A DNA stretch of 64,000 nucleotides from the NCBI GenBank assembly GCA_027257055.1, contig JAPVLO010000056.1:7304501-7368500 (forward strand), in the 5' to 3' direction. Of this stretch, positions 1-9,401 are shown piece by piece. This DNA is from Cephalopachus bancanus. Taxonomy: Eukaryota > Chordata > Mammalia > Primates > Tarsiidae. Position 1 is the stretch's first letter. The number at the start of each line of letters is the position of its first letter. The position numbers and the translations under genes are program-made. A model generated the notes under the pieces. It searched no databases, was not told where the DNA came from, and saw nothing but the letters and a program-made list of their open reading frames with translations.

Positions 1-16
1 CAGGGGGAGGGCTCCC

Positions 17-30
17 CGCAGAGGATATTG
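17..30 (-). other. TM2D1: Candidate U12-type (AT-AC) splice donor of TM2D1 intron 1
   Basis: After exon bases CA at 30-29 the minus strand reads ATATCCTCT from 28 to 20. The U12 donor consensus is (A/G)TATCCTTT, so only one position differs. No GT donor exists at the point where the protein match to TM2D1 must stop. Splitting the Gln codon as CA|(A or G) gives VGQ and leaves Tyr for exon 2. The acceptor and branch point lie outside the window. Confidence 0.6.
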
Positions 31-186
31 TCCCACTTTGAGGTCCTCGCACTTAAGCGTCTCCTCGCCCCCGACAGCGGCGGCGCCTCGAGTTCCCGTG
101 GCGGCTGAGACGAGCCACAGGACACCGAGGAGCCCGGCGGACACGGCGCTCCGAGCGGCCGGCCAGGAGGGCCAGGGGGCCGCCAT
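29..186 (-). CDS. TM2D1: TM2D1 coding exon 1 (partial gene)
   Basis: Read on the minus strand from the ATG at 186-184, the exon encodes 52 residues plus two bases of the next codon. It opens MAAPWPSWPA, runs through a Leu/Val-rich signal peptide (GLLGVLWLVSAATG, about residues 21-34) and ends GGEETLKCEDLKVG before a split Gln codon. From memory the human TM2D1 N-terminus (MAAAWPSGPS...GGEESLKCEDLKVGQY) matches closely. TM2D1 is a small two-pass membrane protein with a TM2 domain, reported as a beta-amyloid-binding protein; the TM2 domain and the rest of the gene lie left of the window. Kozak context is strong (A at -3, G at +4). The exon ends in a U12-like donor, not GT (see the separate entry). 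The plus-strand reading frame over the same bases is a shadow. Confidence 0.9.
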
Positions 187-190
187 TTTG
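179..190 (-). promoter_or_regulatory. YY1-like motif over the TM2D1 start codon
   Basis: The minus strand reads CAAAATGGCGGC, a full match to the YY1 consensus (CAANATGGCGGC). The ATG inside the motif is the TM2D1 initiation codon. YY1 sites just downstream of the start of transcription are common in CpG-island promoters. Binding is inferred. Confidence 0.55.
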
Positions 191-342
191 GAGACCGACG
201 TGTCTCACGCCACCTCCGGTTCCGCCTCCGCCCGGGGGCGGGCGGGGCGAGGAAGGCGCGAGAGGCTCTTAAAGGGACCGTCCCACGGAGCCGGCTGGCT
301 CCGCAACTTCGGAGGCTTTCCTGCGTGTGATCCCGTGGAGTC

Positions 343-652
343 ACCTTTTATTCTATTTTATTTTTATTTTTTGAGTCGGAATCTCACTCCGTCGTCCAGG
401 TTGTAGTGCAGGGGCACGCTCACGGCCACCGCAGCCTCCACCTACTGGGCTCAGGCGATCCTTCCACCTCGGCCTTCCAAGTAGCTGGAACTACAAGCGT
501 GCAGTGCCACGCCCGGCTGATTTTTTGATTTATGGTAGAGACGGGGCCTCGCCAAGTTGCCCGGGCTGGACTCGAGCCCCCGGACTCAGGCAATCCTCTC
601 GCCTCGGCCTCCCAAAGAGCTGGGATGACATGCTGAGCCACCGCGCCCGGCC
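343..652 (-). mobile_element. Alu, subfamily A
   Basis: Complete minus-strand dimer starting with a T-rich tail and ending gcgcccggcc. It borders the TM2D1 CpG island. Confidence 0.9.
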
Positions 653-684
653 ACCTTTTATTTTTAAAAAATGCACGTCCCTGG

Positions 685-755
685 AGTGGCCGTGAGCGTG
701 CCACTGATCTCCAGGCTGGGCGACAGAGTGAGACTCTGACTCAAAAAAAAAAAAA
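685..755 (+). mobile_element. 5'-truncated Alu 3' end, 71 bp
   Basis: Only the last part of the right arm and an A tail remain. It is flanked by perfect 12-bp duplications gcacgtccctgg at 673-684 and 756-767, which shows an independent L1-type insertion and not a later deletion. Confidence 0.85.
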
Positions 756-1121
756 GCACGTCCCTGGTTCTTCCCGCGGGGCGAATTTCCCCCCACGAAC
801 CCTTGGACGGAGCCAGGGTGGGCCTTTGCGGGGCGAAAGAAGGAAAAGATTCGTCTAGGACGCAACTGCTTCCACCCGCTCCGGCTCTGCTGTGGCTTCG
901 GGACCCCTGGAAGCGCCAGCGGCGCCCGCCGTCGGGATACAGGCTTTCCAGACAGCCGCCCTGGTAGTCCTGATGGGGCTCGGGTTGACCGATAAGGAGT
1001 CCGCCTCCAAGATGCTGAAAGCACAGGGGCCAGAGTTCCTGAATGGCTCCGTGGGAACGAAACTGATGCTTGCCAGATTTCGGAATCTGTGTTCTTACTA
1101 ATGGTGGTAGAATGTTCCCCT

Positions 1122-1382
1122 GTTGGCACTTTGGGAGGCGGAGGGGAGAGGACTGCCTGAGTCCACGGGTTCGAGACTCACCTGGGCAACTTGGCGAGAC
1201 CTCATCTCTGCGATAAATCAAAAAATGAGCCGGGCATGGTGGCGCGCGCCCGTAGTTCCAGCTGCTTAGAAGGCTGAGGCGGAAGGATCGCCAGAGGCCA
1301 GCAGGTCGAGGCTGTGGTGGCCGGGAGGGTGCCACTGTGCTCCAGCCTGGGCGACAGAGTGAGACTCGACTTAAAAAAAAAG
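1122..1382 (+). mobile_element. Alu, subfamily A, short of its 5' end
   Basis: Begins within the left arm at gcactttgggagg; the rest of the dimer is complete, with right-arm tail gagactcgactt. Confidence 0.85.
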
Positions 1383-1389
1383 AATGGTT

Positions 1390-1610
1390 CGTGACCCGCC
1401 TGGGCAACTTGGCGAGATCTCATCTCTACAATAAATCAAAAATTAGCCGGGCGTGGTAGCGCCCGCCTGTAGTTCCAGCTACTCGGAAGGCTGAGGTGGA
1501 ATGATCGCCGGAGCCCAGCAGGTCGAGGCTGCGGTGGCCGGGAGCGGCCACTGCACTCCAGTCTGGGCGACAGAGTGAGACTCCAACTCAAAAAAAAAAA
1601 AAAGAAAAAG
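1390..1610 (+). mobile_element. Alu, subfamily B, 5'-truncated
   Basis: Starts at acccgcctgggcaacttgg in the left arm. It carries the B markers ccgggagcggcc and ccagtctggg and ends in an A-rich tail. Confidence 0.85.
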
Positions 1611-1997
1611 AAATGTTTCCCTGTTATCTTAGGAAAGGATTCGTGGAAGGCTGCGATGAACAGAACTTAAAAACGCTGAAAGGCATTACAACTTGGGGTT
1701 TTTGTTTGTTTGTTTGTTTTGTAAAAATTTAGATCGGGGAAAATTGGGGAAGGAGGGCTGTAACAAGAAGAGACCAAAAAGTTTACTACTACACTAAGTG
1801 AAAAGTTGAAGAGGTTTTTTTCGCCATGTCTATTTCTTAAAATTTCTGTGTATTCTAAAAGTTCTACAGTGGGGAAATTTTATCATGAGAAAAAAATGTG
1901 AAAGTTTAATCTTTTTTGTCTAACAATATAAAATATTTGAATTTGAGTGGTGCTTCTTCATCCACATTAGCACTAACTTTGGAGAATTATATTATGC
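1611..1997. other. Unassigned intergenic stretch
   Basis: AT-rich, with a short (GTTT)n run near 1703-1719. I recognise no gene or repeat family. Confidence 0.5.
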
Positions 1998-1998
1998 G

Positions 1999-2466
1999 AT
2001 GGTTCTCAAACTTTGAGCAGCATCAGAATCACCTGAAGGACTTGTACAAATAGAAGGGTATGCCTGTTGTGGGGGCTCACACCTGTAATCCTAGTACTTT
2101 GGGAGGCAGAGGCGAGAGGGTTGGCTGAGCCCAGGGGTTCGAGACCCACCCGGGCAACTTGGCGAGACCTTGTTTCTACAAAAAAATCAAAAAATTAGCC
2201 AGGTGTGATGGCGAGGGCCTGTGGTTCCAGCTACTTGGGAGGCTGAAGCAAAAGGATCGCCGGAGCCCAGCAGGTAGAAGCTGTGGTGGCTGTGATCATG
2301 CCACTGCACTCCAGCCTGGGCCACAGAGTGAGATTCTGACTCAAACAAACAAACAAACAAACAAACAAAAAATTCCAGGAAGGTAGATCTCACCCTTTCT
2401 GGTTCAAAAGATTTAGGGTGGCAGTGCTGATTTTGCTAGTCCAGGACCATACTTTGAGAACATTGG
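1999..2466 (+). mobile_element. MER5A (hAT-Charlie MITE) split by an Alu
   Basis: The left part (1999-2057) reads tggttctcaaactttgagc then catcagaatcacctg. The right part (2372-2466) ends gaccatactttgagaacat, the inverted-repeat end of MER5A. The Alu at 2058-2371 sits between them. Non-autonomous DNA transposon shared by placental mammals. Confidence 0.75.
2058..2371 (+). mobile_element. Alu, subfamily A
   Basis: Complete dimer inserted in the MER5A. Its tail is a (CAAA)n microsatellite at about 2343-2370. Confidence 0.85.
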
Positions 2467-2548
2467 TGAAATGTATTATGAGAAGTATTGTTTTGGAATA
2501 TAATCTGGAGGATATGAAAATGAAACTATGTGAAGCAATCTATAGCAG

Positions 2549-2580
2549 GGATTATAGGAGTGAGCCACCGTGCCCAGCCT
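2549..2580 (-). mobile_element. Alu fragment
   Basis: Only the 5' end of an Alu is left in minus orientation (ggattataggagtgagcc then gtgcccagcc). Confidence 0.6.
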
Positions 2581-3150
2581 AAAATTTTCTCAATTAACTA
2601 ATTTTGCAGCATCACTTTTAACTTAAAACATGTATGTATAACATTTATGCTTTAAATCAGGTTTAAGTGATAGGGAATTTGAAATTTACTAGTTCAATTT
2701 TCAACTTCCTATTTTGAATGGTCTTCTTTTTTCCTTCTTTTCCCCCTTTCTTCCTTTTTCTCTTTCCCTTTTCCCCTCCAAAAAAAGATTTGTTAAGTAT
2801 TTACTATGCAGCCAGCATTAGGCTAGACCCTAGACTCAATGAATAAACAAGAACTCAGCAATTAAGTACTTTATGTTTGGTAGGGGAAAGACAAATAGTT
2901 AAAATACTATTTGATAATTGTTACAATACACACACATACTAGCCACTGTAATAGGACAAGCATATACTAGCTACTTAATATTTGATTGAGATATTATCCC
3001 CAAAACAGTATTTGAAACACTATATATTGTCACTAGTATCAGAACAATTAAAAATCCAGACCAAATTGAATCAACAGAGAGCAGTATAGGATACATAACT
3101 GCCTAAAAATGTACAGCCTACAGAACATTTTAAGTTAAAAAACAAAAAGC
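2581..3150. other. Non-Alu intergenic DNA with a pyrimidine tract
   Basis: Contains a C/T-only tract at about 2727-2779. The part at 2788-2900 (gtatttactatgcagccagc) looks like the L2/MIR-age motif found again at 47,690 and 54,780. Nothing else is recognised. Confidence 0.4.
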
Positions 3151-3580
3151 TTGACTGGGTGTGGTGGCTCACACTTACAACCCCAGCATTTTGGGAGGTT
3201 GAGGCAATAGCATAGCCTAAGCCCAGGAGCTGGAGACAAGCCGGGACAACATGGCAAAACCTCATCTCTACAATAAATCAAAAAATTAGCCGGGCACGGT
3301 GGCGCAAGCCTGTAATCCCAGCACTTTGGGAGGCAGAGGCAAGAGGATTGCCTGAGCCCAGGGGTTTGAGACCAGCCCGAGCAACTTGGTGAGTCCTCGT
3401 CTCTATAATAAATCAAAAAATTATCCAGAGTGATAGTGCATGCCTATAGTTCCAGCTACTTGGAAGGCTGAGATGGAAGGATCGCCTGAGCCCAGGAGGT
3501 CAAGGCTGTGACAGCCATGAGCTTGCCACTGCACTCCAGCCTGAGTGACAGAGTGAGACTCCGACTCAAAAAAAAAAAAT
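3151..3580 (+). mobile_element. Alu trimer, left-left-right
   Basis: A left arm (3151-3291) ending in caataaatcaaaaaatt is followed by agccgggcacggtggcgc and a second left arm with cccagcactttggg (to about 3421), then one right arm and an A tail. The joint before the second left arm reads like the start of a right arm, which points to recombination or template switching at the linker. Confidence 0.8.
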
Positions 3581-4275
3581 CAATCAATACACTATACAAT
3601 ACACAGTTCAACACCATTCCTCAGCCTCATTCCAAGATGTAATTTAGGTAAGAGTTAGGAGTCAAGGATTAGGTCACATCTATCAAAAGACAAAATACAA
3701 CAAATTTAATTATAGATCTCCTTGACTTCTAGTTGCATTTCAGGAACTGGGACAGCCTCCGTTCTATGCACTAGAGTGAAAGCTTACATGGGGCAATGGC
3801 AGAACAGTGGGTTTTGTAACAAAAAACAGTGGGAACAATGAAACAGAATAGTGGAAAATAAGTGATTGGTTGTCCTTAGGCTACTTCAGGTTACATCTTG
3901 TAAGAGAGAACGTCCTTATCCTGACAGTGGACTTCCTTACGCTGACTCAGGTAGACTAGAATTTCCTGTTTTCAGGAAAAACGGGTCTGTTTTGGGATCT
4001 GCTTCCTTTTAAAGCTGCAGTTTGATCATGTGGTATTTGGCATGAGTGACTCCACTTTGGTTTGGTCTCATATGTTGGGGCCTAGTGCAGGAGCTCAATT
4101 TAAAACAATGACCTCCCATAATTTTTGTTTAACAAATCTGAGAATAAGAATCAAAATGCCTATTATAAATATTACCTGGTGATAAAAGACAGTTTGCATT
4201 TTGACTACCATTTAGACTCCTTTAAAAAATGTTCTAGTTGGATTTTAAAGTACAATCTAAGGAAAGTCAAAAGGA
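3581..4275. other. Unassigned intergenic stretch
   Basis: The part at 3900-4130 (tgagtgactccactttgg) has the look of an old LTR, but I cannot name it. No coding potential is seen. Confidence 0.35.
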
Positions 4276-4408
4276 GCTTAGCATAGTGACTGCCTCCTGT
4301 GATCCCAGCACTTTGGGAGACGGAGACTAGAGGATCCCTTGAGACTAGAGTTCGAGACCAGCCCAAACAACAGAGCGAAACTCTGTCTCTATAAAAAGAA
4401 AAAAAAAT
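4276..4408 (+). mobile_element. Free left Alu monomer (FLAM-like)
   Basis: Left arm only, ending tctctataaaaagaaaaaa, with no right arm before the next Alu begins. Confidence 0.7.
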
Positions 4409-4409
4409 A

Positions 4410-4726
4410 GGACCGAATGCAGTGGCTCGAGCCTATAATCCCAGCACTTTGGGAGGCTAAGGTGAGAAGATTGCCTTAGACCACAGGTTCTGTATCAGAC
4501 TGGGCAACTTGGTGAGACCTCATCTCTACAATAAATCAAAAAATTAGCTGGGTGTGGTGGCACATTCCTGTAGTTCCAGCTACTTGGAAGACTAAGGCAG
4601 AAGTATCGCCTGAGCCCAGCAGGTTGAGGCTGCAGTGGCCATGAGCATGCCACTGCACTCCAGCCTGTGTGACAGAGTGAAATTCTTAAGTCAAAAAACA
4701 AAATAAAATAAAATAATAATAATAAT
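4410..4726 (+). mobile_element. Alu, subfamily A
   Basis: Complete dimer with an (AAAAT)n/(AAT)n tail. Confidence 0.85.
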
Positions 4727-4727
4727 A

Positions 4728-4815
4728 GCTGGACACCATGACTCATGCCTGTAATCCCAGCACTTTAGGAAGCCGAGGGAGACTCCAACTCAAAAAAAAA
4801 AAAAAAAAAGAAAGA
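4728..4815 (+). mobile_element. Internally deleted mini-Alu
   Basis: About 47 bp of Alu 5' end (ctcatgcctgtaatcccagc) joins directly to the last bases of the right arm, gagactccaactc, and an A tail. Confidence 0.75.
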
Positions 4816-5271
4816 AATACAGACAAATAAGTGTAAAAAGAGAAAATCAGCTTGAAGGATGCAGCTTCCTTGTTTGAGTTTATTGAAATGATGACAAAAT
4901 TAGATTTTTTCCTACTGACTGCAAGAATATTGCTGGTTTTTGTGTTTGTGTTATTTTCCACATAGATTTTGAACAATTAACTCTTGAAAATGCTTACTTT
5001 TTGCAGGATGATCCTATTACAAAATCTACTAATATAGTTCTAATGATTGTATTTATTCTCTCCTACAATATATAAACTCAGAAAAAAAGATTTCCCTGTT
5101 AAACTATACAAAATTTTTGACTCTTGATCTGAATATATGTTTTTTAAAAAACCCTCATTTTCTCTTATCCCTTTAATCTATTTTTTTCATGACTCAGTAA
5201 AATATATTACTTTTTTTCCCCAGCATAGTCTCTGATCACATGATCACTACATTGTCTAAATTTAATATGAT
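4816..5271. other. Unassigned AT-rich intergenic DNA
   Basis: No repeat or gene is recognised. Confidence 0.5.
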
Positions 5272-5568
5272 CTGGCAGTGAGTAGTGGCTTATAACCATA
5301 ATCCCAGCACTTTGGGAACCTGGGGCAGAACGATTGCTTGAGTCAGGAGTTTGAGACCAGTCAAAACAACATAAAGAGATTTGGTCTCTATAAAAAAAAA
5401 AAAAAAAATTAAAAATTAGCTGGGTGTGGTGGTGCATGCCTGTAGTTCCAGCTACTGGGGAGACTGAGATAAGAATCTCCTGAATCCAGGAGGTTGAAGC
5501 TGTAGTAAGCTGTGATTATGTCACTGAACTCTAGCCTGGGTGACACTGAGACCCCAACTCAAAATAAA
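5272..5568 (+). mobile_element. Alu, AluJ-like
   Basis: Old diverged dimer with the J-type phrase ggttgaagctgtagtaagctgt and a long A-rich linker. Confidence 0.8.
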
Positions 5569-5577
5569 TACATTTAA

Positions 5578-5883
5578 GCCGGGCTCGGTGGCTCAGCCTG
5601 TAATCCCGCGCCTTTGGGAGGCTGAGGTGAGTGGATTGCCTGAGCCCGCGGGTTCGAGACCCACCTAGGCAGCGAGACCTCATCTCTACAATAAATCAAA
5701 AAATCAGCTGGGCGTGGTAGTGCATGCCTGTAATTCCGGCTACTTGGAAGGCTGAGGCGGAAGGATTGCCAGAGCCCAGCAGGTCGAGGCTGCGGTGGCT
5801 GGGAGCGGCCACTGCACTCCAGTCTGGGTGACAGAGTGAGACTCCAACTCAAAATAAATAAAGAAATAAAGAAATAAATACAT
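5578..5883 (+). mobile_element. Alu, subfamily C
   Basis: Starts gccgggctcggtggctcag and has cctaggcagcgagacctc, lacking the 6 nt kept in A and B. Tail is (AAAT)n. It is the left half of an inverted pair with the next element. Confidence 0.9.
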
Positions 5884-5908
5884 TTAAAAAGATCTTAAAT
5901 CTCAAATT

Positions 5909-6199
5909 TTTTATTTTTGAGTTAGCGTCTCACTCTGTTGCCCAGTCTGGAGTGCAGTGGCATGCTTCCTGCCACTGCAGCCTCGACCTGCTGGGCTCCG
6001 GCGATCCTTCTGCCTCAGCCTTCCTAGTAGCTGGAACTACAGGTGCGCGCTACCACGCCCGGCTAATTTTTTTGACGTATTGTAGAGATGAGGTCTCGCC
6101 AAGACGCCCAGGTGGGTCTCGAACCCACGGGCTCAGGCAATTCACTCACCTCGGCCTCCCAAAGCGCAGGATTACAGGCTGAGCCACCAAGCCCAGCCA
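5909..6199 (-). mobile_element. Alu, subfamily B-like
   Basis: Complete minus-strand dimer only about 25 bp from the preceding plus-strand Alu. Confidence 0.85.
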
Positions 6200-6241
6200 A
6201 ATCTAAATTTTTAATGCTAAATTTGTCTCATAAAAATTCTG

Positions 6242-6314
6242 GGCCAGAAGGTGGCTTAGCCTGTAATTCCAGCCTGGGTAACAAGAATGAGACTCTGACT
6301 CTGACTCAAAAAAA
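6242..6314 (+). mobile_element. Internally deleted mini-Alu
   Basis: About 35 bp of 5' end is fused to ccagcctgggtaacaag, the 3' end and an A tail. It lies between aaaaattctg copies at 6232-6241 and 6315-6324. Confidence 0.75.
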
Positions 6315-6324
6315 AAAAATTCTG

Positions 6325-6623
6325 TGGCTAGGCACAGTGGTTCAAGCCTATAATCCCAGCACTTTGGGAGGTGGAGATAAGAGGATTACTTGAGCTCAGG
6401 GGTTGGAGATCTGTCTGAGCAACATGAGGGGACCTCGTCTCTGCAATAAATAAAAAAATAAGCCAGGCTTGGTGGTACATGCCTGTGGTTCCAGCTACTT
6501 GGAAGGCTAAGGTGGAAGGATTACCTGAGCCCAGCCCTATAGGTAGAGGCTGCAATGGCTGTGAACAAGCCAATGCACTCCATCCTGGGCGACAGAGTGA
6601 GACTCCAACTCAAATAAATAAAT
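6325..6623 (+). mobile_element. Alu, subfamily A
   Basis: Complete dimer whose right flank is a third aaaaattctg(t) copy at 6624-6634. With the mini-Alu it forms a tandem same-strand pair. Confidence 0.85.
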
Positions 6624-6889
6624 AAAAATTCTGTAGAATTATAGAGAAAGCAAAAGACATAACTTGTACAACTCAAGATGGAAATTGTTCTGCAGAAACA
6701 TTAGGAAAAAGGATTGCCAGTGAATCTTGAAGCATAGCTTCCTTTGGGATTCAAGAGTTTTATACATTGGAATTTTTTATTCCTAAAATTTTCACATACA
6801 ACTAATTACATTAACAGAGTGTTTCGCCCCAGAGCAAAACATTCTCAGGAAAGCAACCAAACTCCTGTTTCCACAGTTAAGACAAAAAC

Positions 6890-7125
6890 ATTACAAATTA
6901 ATTGGAAATATTGAAAGACATTTTGATGACATTCAGGATAATACGATGACAACTCAGATGGCCATTACAGAAAAGGAGTTCCAAAATTGCTTTGATGGGT
7001 GGACAAGGAGCTGGCATTGGTGCGTATCTTCCCAAGGGGAGTATTTCAAAGGTGACCGTAGTGACATTCAGTAATGAGGTATGTAGTACTTTTTCTAGGA
7101 TGAGTTTGCGAACTTGTCAGTCCTT
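6890..7125 (+). mobile_element. mariner transposon relic (transposase C-terminus)
   Basis: The plus-strand frame ending at the stop 7072-7074 reads EKEFQNCFDGWTRSWHWC and then SSQGEYFKGD, the typical C-terminal signature of Tc1/mariner transposases (CF..W..RW..C....GEYFEGD). The AT-rich end after the stop (gatgagtttgcgaacttgtc) looks like a mariner inverted repeat. Upstream frames are broken, so this is an inactive fossil. Confidence 0.65.
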
Positions 7126-7292
7126 GTATTTGTCTGTGATAAATTCATAACATCAGGGCTCTGCTGGATTTTTATTCTACCCTTCTGCACAACATTCAAA
7201 ATTTGACTACAGCTGTGCTGCTAACTCCCAAGTATTTTTGACTGTCTTTCCTTTGGTGCAATGATCTAACTGCCTACTATCAAAAATTAACT

Positions 7293-7577
7293 GGGCCGGG
7301 CTCGGTGGCTCAGGCTGTAGTCCCGCGCCTTTGGGAGGCTGAGGTGAGTGGATTGCCTGAGCCCGCGGGATCGAGACCCGCCTGGGCAGCGAGACCTCAT
7401 CTCTACAATAAATAAAAAAATCAGCCGGGCGTGGTAGCGCGTGCCTGTAACTCCGGCTACTCGGAAGGCTGAGGTGGAAGGATCACCGGAGCCCAGCAGG
7501 TCGAGGCTGCGGTGGCCGGGAGTGGCCACTGCACTCCAGACTGGGCAACAGAGTGAGACTCCAACTCAAAAAAAAAA
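7293..7577 (+). mobile_element. Alu, subfamily C
   Basis: Has cccgcgcctttggg, gcctgggcagcgagacctc, and ccagactgggcaac instead of the usual ccagtctgggc. A short ttaactgg repeat flanks both ends. Confidence 0.9.
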
Positions 7578-7592
7578 AAAATTTTTAACTGG

Positions 7593-7877
7593 GCCAGGTG
7601 CGGTGGCTCATGCCTGTAATCCCAGCATTTTGGAGGTGGAGGTTGAAAGGATTGCTTGAGCCCAGGGGATTGAGACAAGCCTGGGCCATTTGGCAAGACC
7701 TAATCTCTACAATAAATCAACAAATTAGCTGGGTGTGGTGGCATGTGCTACTTGGAAGGATGAGGTAGAAGGATCGCCTGAGCCCAGCAGGTTGAGGCTG
7801 CAGTGGCCGTTAGCATGTCACTACACTCCAGCCTGGGTGACAGTGAGACACCAACTCAAAAAATAAATAAATAAAAA
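7593..7877 (+). mobile_element. Alu, subfamily A
   Basis: Dimer lacking about 18 bp at the start of the right arm (ggcatgtgctacttgg). Confidence 0.85.
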
Positions 7878-7916
7878 ATCCTGAACTTGATTTACCACTT
7901 AATAAGGGTTACTTTT

Positions 7917-8207
7917 GGCCGGGCTCAGTGTTTCAGCCTGTAATCCCAGCACTTTGGGAGGCCGAGACAAGTGGATTGCCTGAGCTTGCGGTTTCAAGAC
8001 CAGCCTGGACAACTTGGTGAGACCTCATCCCTACAATTAAGAAATTAGCCGGGCATGGTAGCACGTCTGTAGTTCTGGCTACTTGGAAGGCTGATGTGGA
8101 AGGATCGCCGGAGCCCAGCAGGTCAACGCTGGGGTGGCTGTGAGTGTGTTACTGCTCTCCAGCCTGGGCGACAGAGTGAGATTCTAACTCAAAAAAATAA
8201 TAATAAT
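7917..8207 (+). mobile_element. Alu, A/B intermediate
   Basis: Starts ggccgggctcagtgtttcag but keeps cccagcactttggg and gacaacttggtgagacc. Its (AAT)n tail touches the target site of the next, inverted Alu. Confidence 0.85.
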
Positions 8208-8220
8208 AAGGGATACTTTT

Positions 8221-8501
8221 TTTTTTTTGAGTTGGAATCTCACTCGGTCGCCCAGATTGGAGTGCAGTGGCCGCTCCCGGCCACTGCAGCCTCGACCTGC
8301 TGGGTTCCGGCGATCCTTCCTCCTCAGCCTTCCGAGTAGCCGGAATTACAGGCATGCACTACCACGCCCGGCTGATTTTTTGATTTATTCTAGAGATGAG
8401 GTCTCGCTGCCCAGGCGGGTCTCGAACCTGCGGGCTCAGGCAATCCACTCACCTCAGCCTCCCAAAGGCGTGGGATTACAGGCTGAGCCACCGAGCCCGG
8501 C
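8221..8501 (-). mobile_element. Alu, subfamily C
   Basis: Minus-strand dimer with ctcgctgcccaggcgggtc, flanked by perfect duplications agggatactttt at 8209-8220 and 8502-8513. Confidence 0.92.
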
Positions 8502-8513
8502 AGGGATACTTTT

Positions 8514-8934
8514 ATCTGTCAAATACATTTCATCTTAATTGTCAAATGAAGGATCTAAAACTGACTTATCAGAGTCTTGCTTCTCAAAAAACAAAATTAA
8601 ATTGACTTTTCTCAATTTCACCATCAACCAACAAAAAGTATCCCTTTTATTGGTTCAAAACTTGGGATCATTTTCATCCTTCAGTGTTCTCCTTAAATAC
8701 ATTTATCTAATCAGTAAGCAATTCATATTTTTAAGTGTTCCTTCTACTTTTTAATACTATATTTTCACCCTATTTCAAGTATTCATCATTTCCTATTACT
8801 TCGTAGAGTGACCTCTTAATTCCTGTTTTTTTCTAGAACTTCTCCCCAACTTTTGTCAATCCGTTTGGCATATGACTTTCAAATGAATCTTTTGTTAAAA
8901 AAAATCCTATATCATATTCAAAATTTTATTCAGG
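8514..8934. other. Unassigned intergenic DNA
   Basis: AT-rich; no repeat or gene is recognised. Confidence 0.5.
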
Positions 8935-9222
8935 GCCAGGCACGGTGGCTCATGCCTATAATCCCACCACTTTGGGTGGTCAAGGTGAGAGGATCGCCTG
9001 AGCCCATGGGTTTGAGACCAGCCTGGGCAACTTGGTGAGACCTCATCTCTACAATAAATCAAAACATTAGCTGGGCACGGTGGCACATGCCTGTAGTTCC
9101 AGCTACTTGGAAGGCTGAGGCGGAAGGATCACCTGAGCCCAGCAGATTGAGGCTGTAGTGGCCGTGAGTGTGCCACTACCCTCCAGCCTGGGTGACAGAG
9201 TGAGACTCAGACTAAAAAACAA
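8935..9222 (+). mobile_element. Alu, subfamily A
   Basis: Complete dimer, tail gagactcagactaaaaaac. Confidence 0.88.
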
Positions 9223-9401
9223 ATTATTCAAAAACTTTTGGTTGTTCTTTAATCATTTAGAAACAAAAGGTAAACTCTTACAACTCTCATAAGGTTCTTT
9301 GTGGTCATTTCAGGTTGTTCATCACCTGCTGTGGCCTCACTTTTTTACTACTATTCTTGGCTATCTTCTTGCTGTCTCCAGTATCTGACACAGTCATCCC
9401 C

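Larger units (their letters stand above)
1..330 (-). promoter_or_regulatory. TM2D1: TM2D1 CpG island / promoter
   Basis: The stretch is rich in CpG and GC and covers the TM2D1 first exon and its 5' side. It is cut off on the left by the window edge and bounded on the right by an Alu starting near 343. No TATA box is seen, as is usual for a CpG-island housekeeping promoter. The transcription start should lie between about 190 and 330 on the minus strand. Confidence 0.7.

Noticed and set aside
38..406. 122-codon plus-strand frame at the left edge
   Set aside because: It is antisense to TM2D1 exon 1 and runs on into an Alu.
6735..7125. mariner frame near 7 kb as an active gene
   Set aside because: Only the C-terminus is readable; upstream parts are broken and no full inverted-repeat pair was found.
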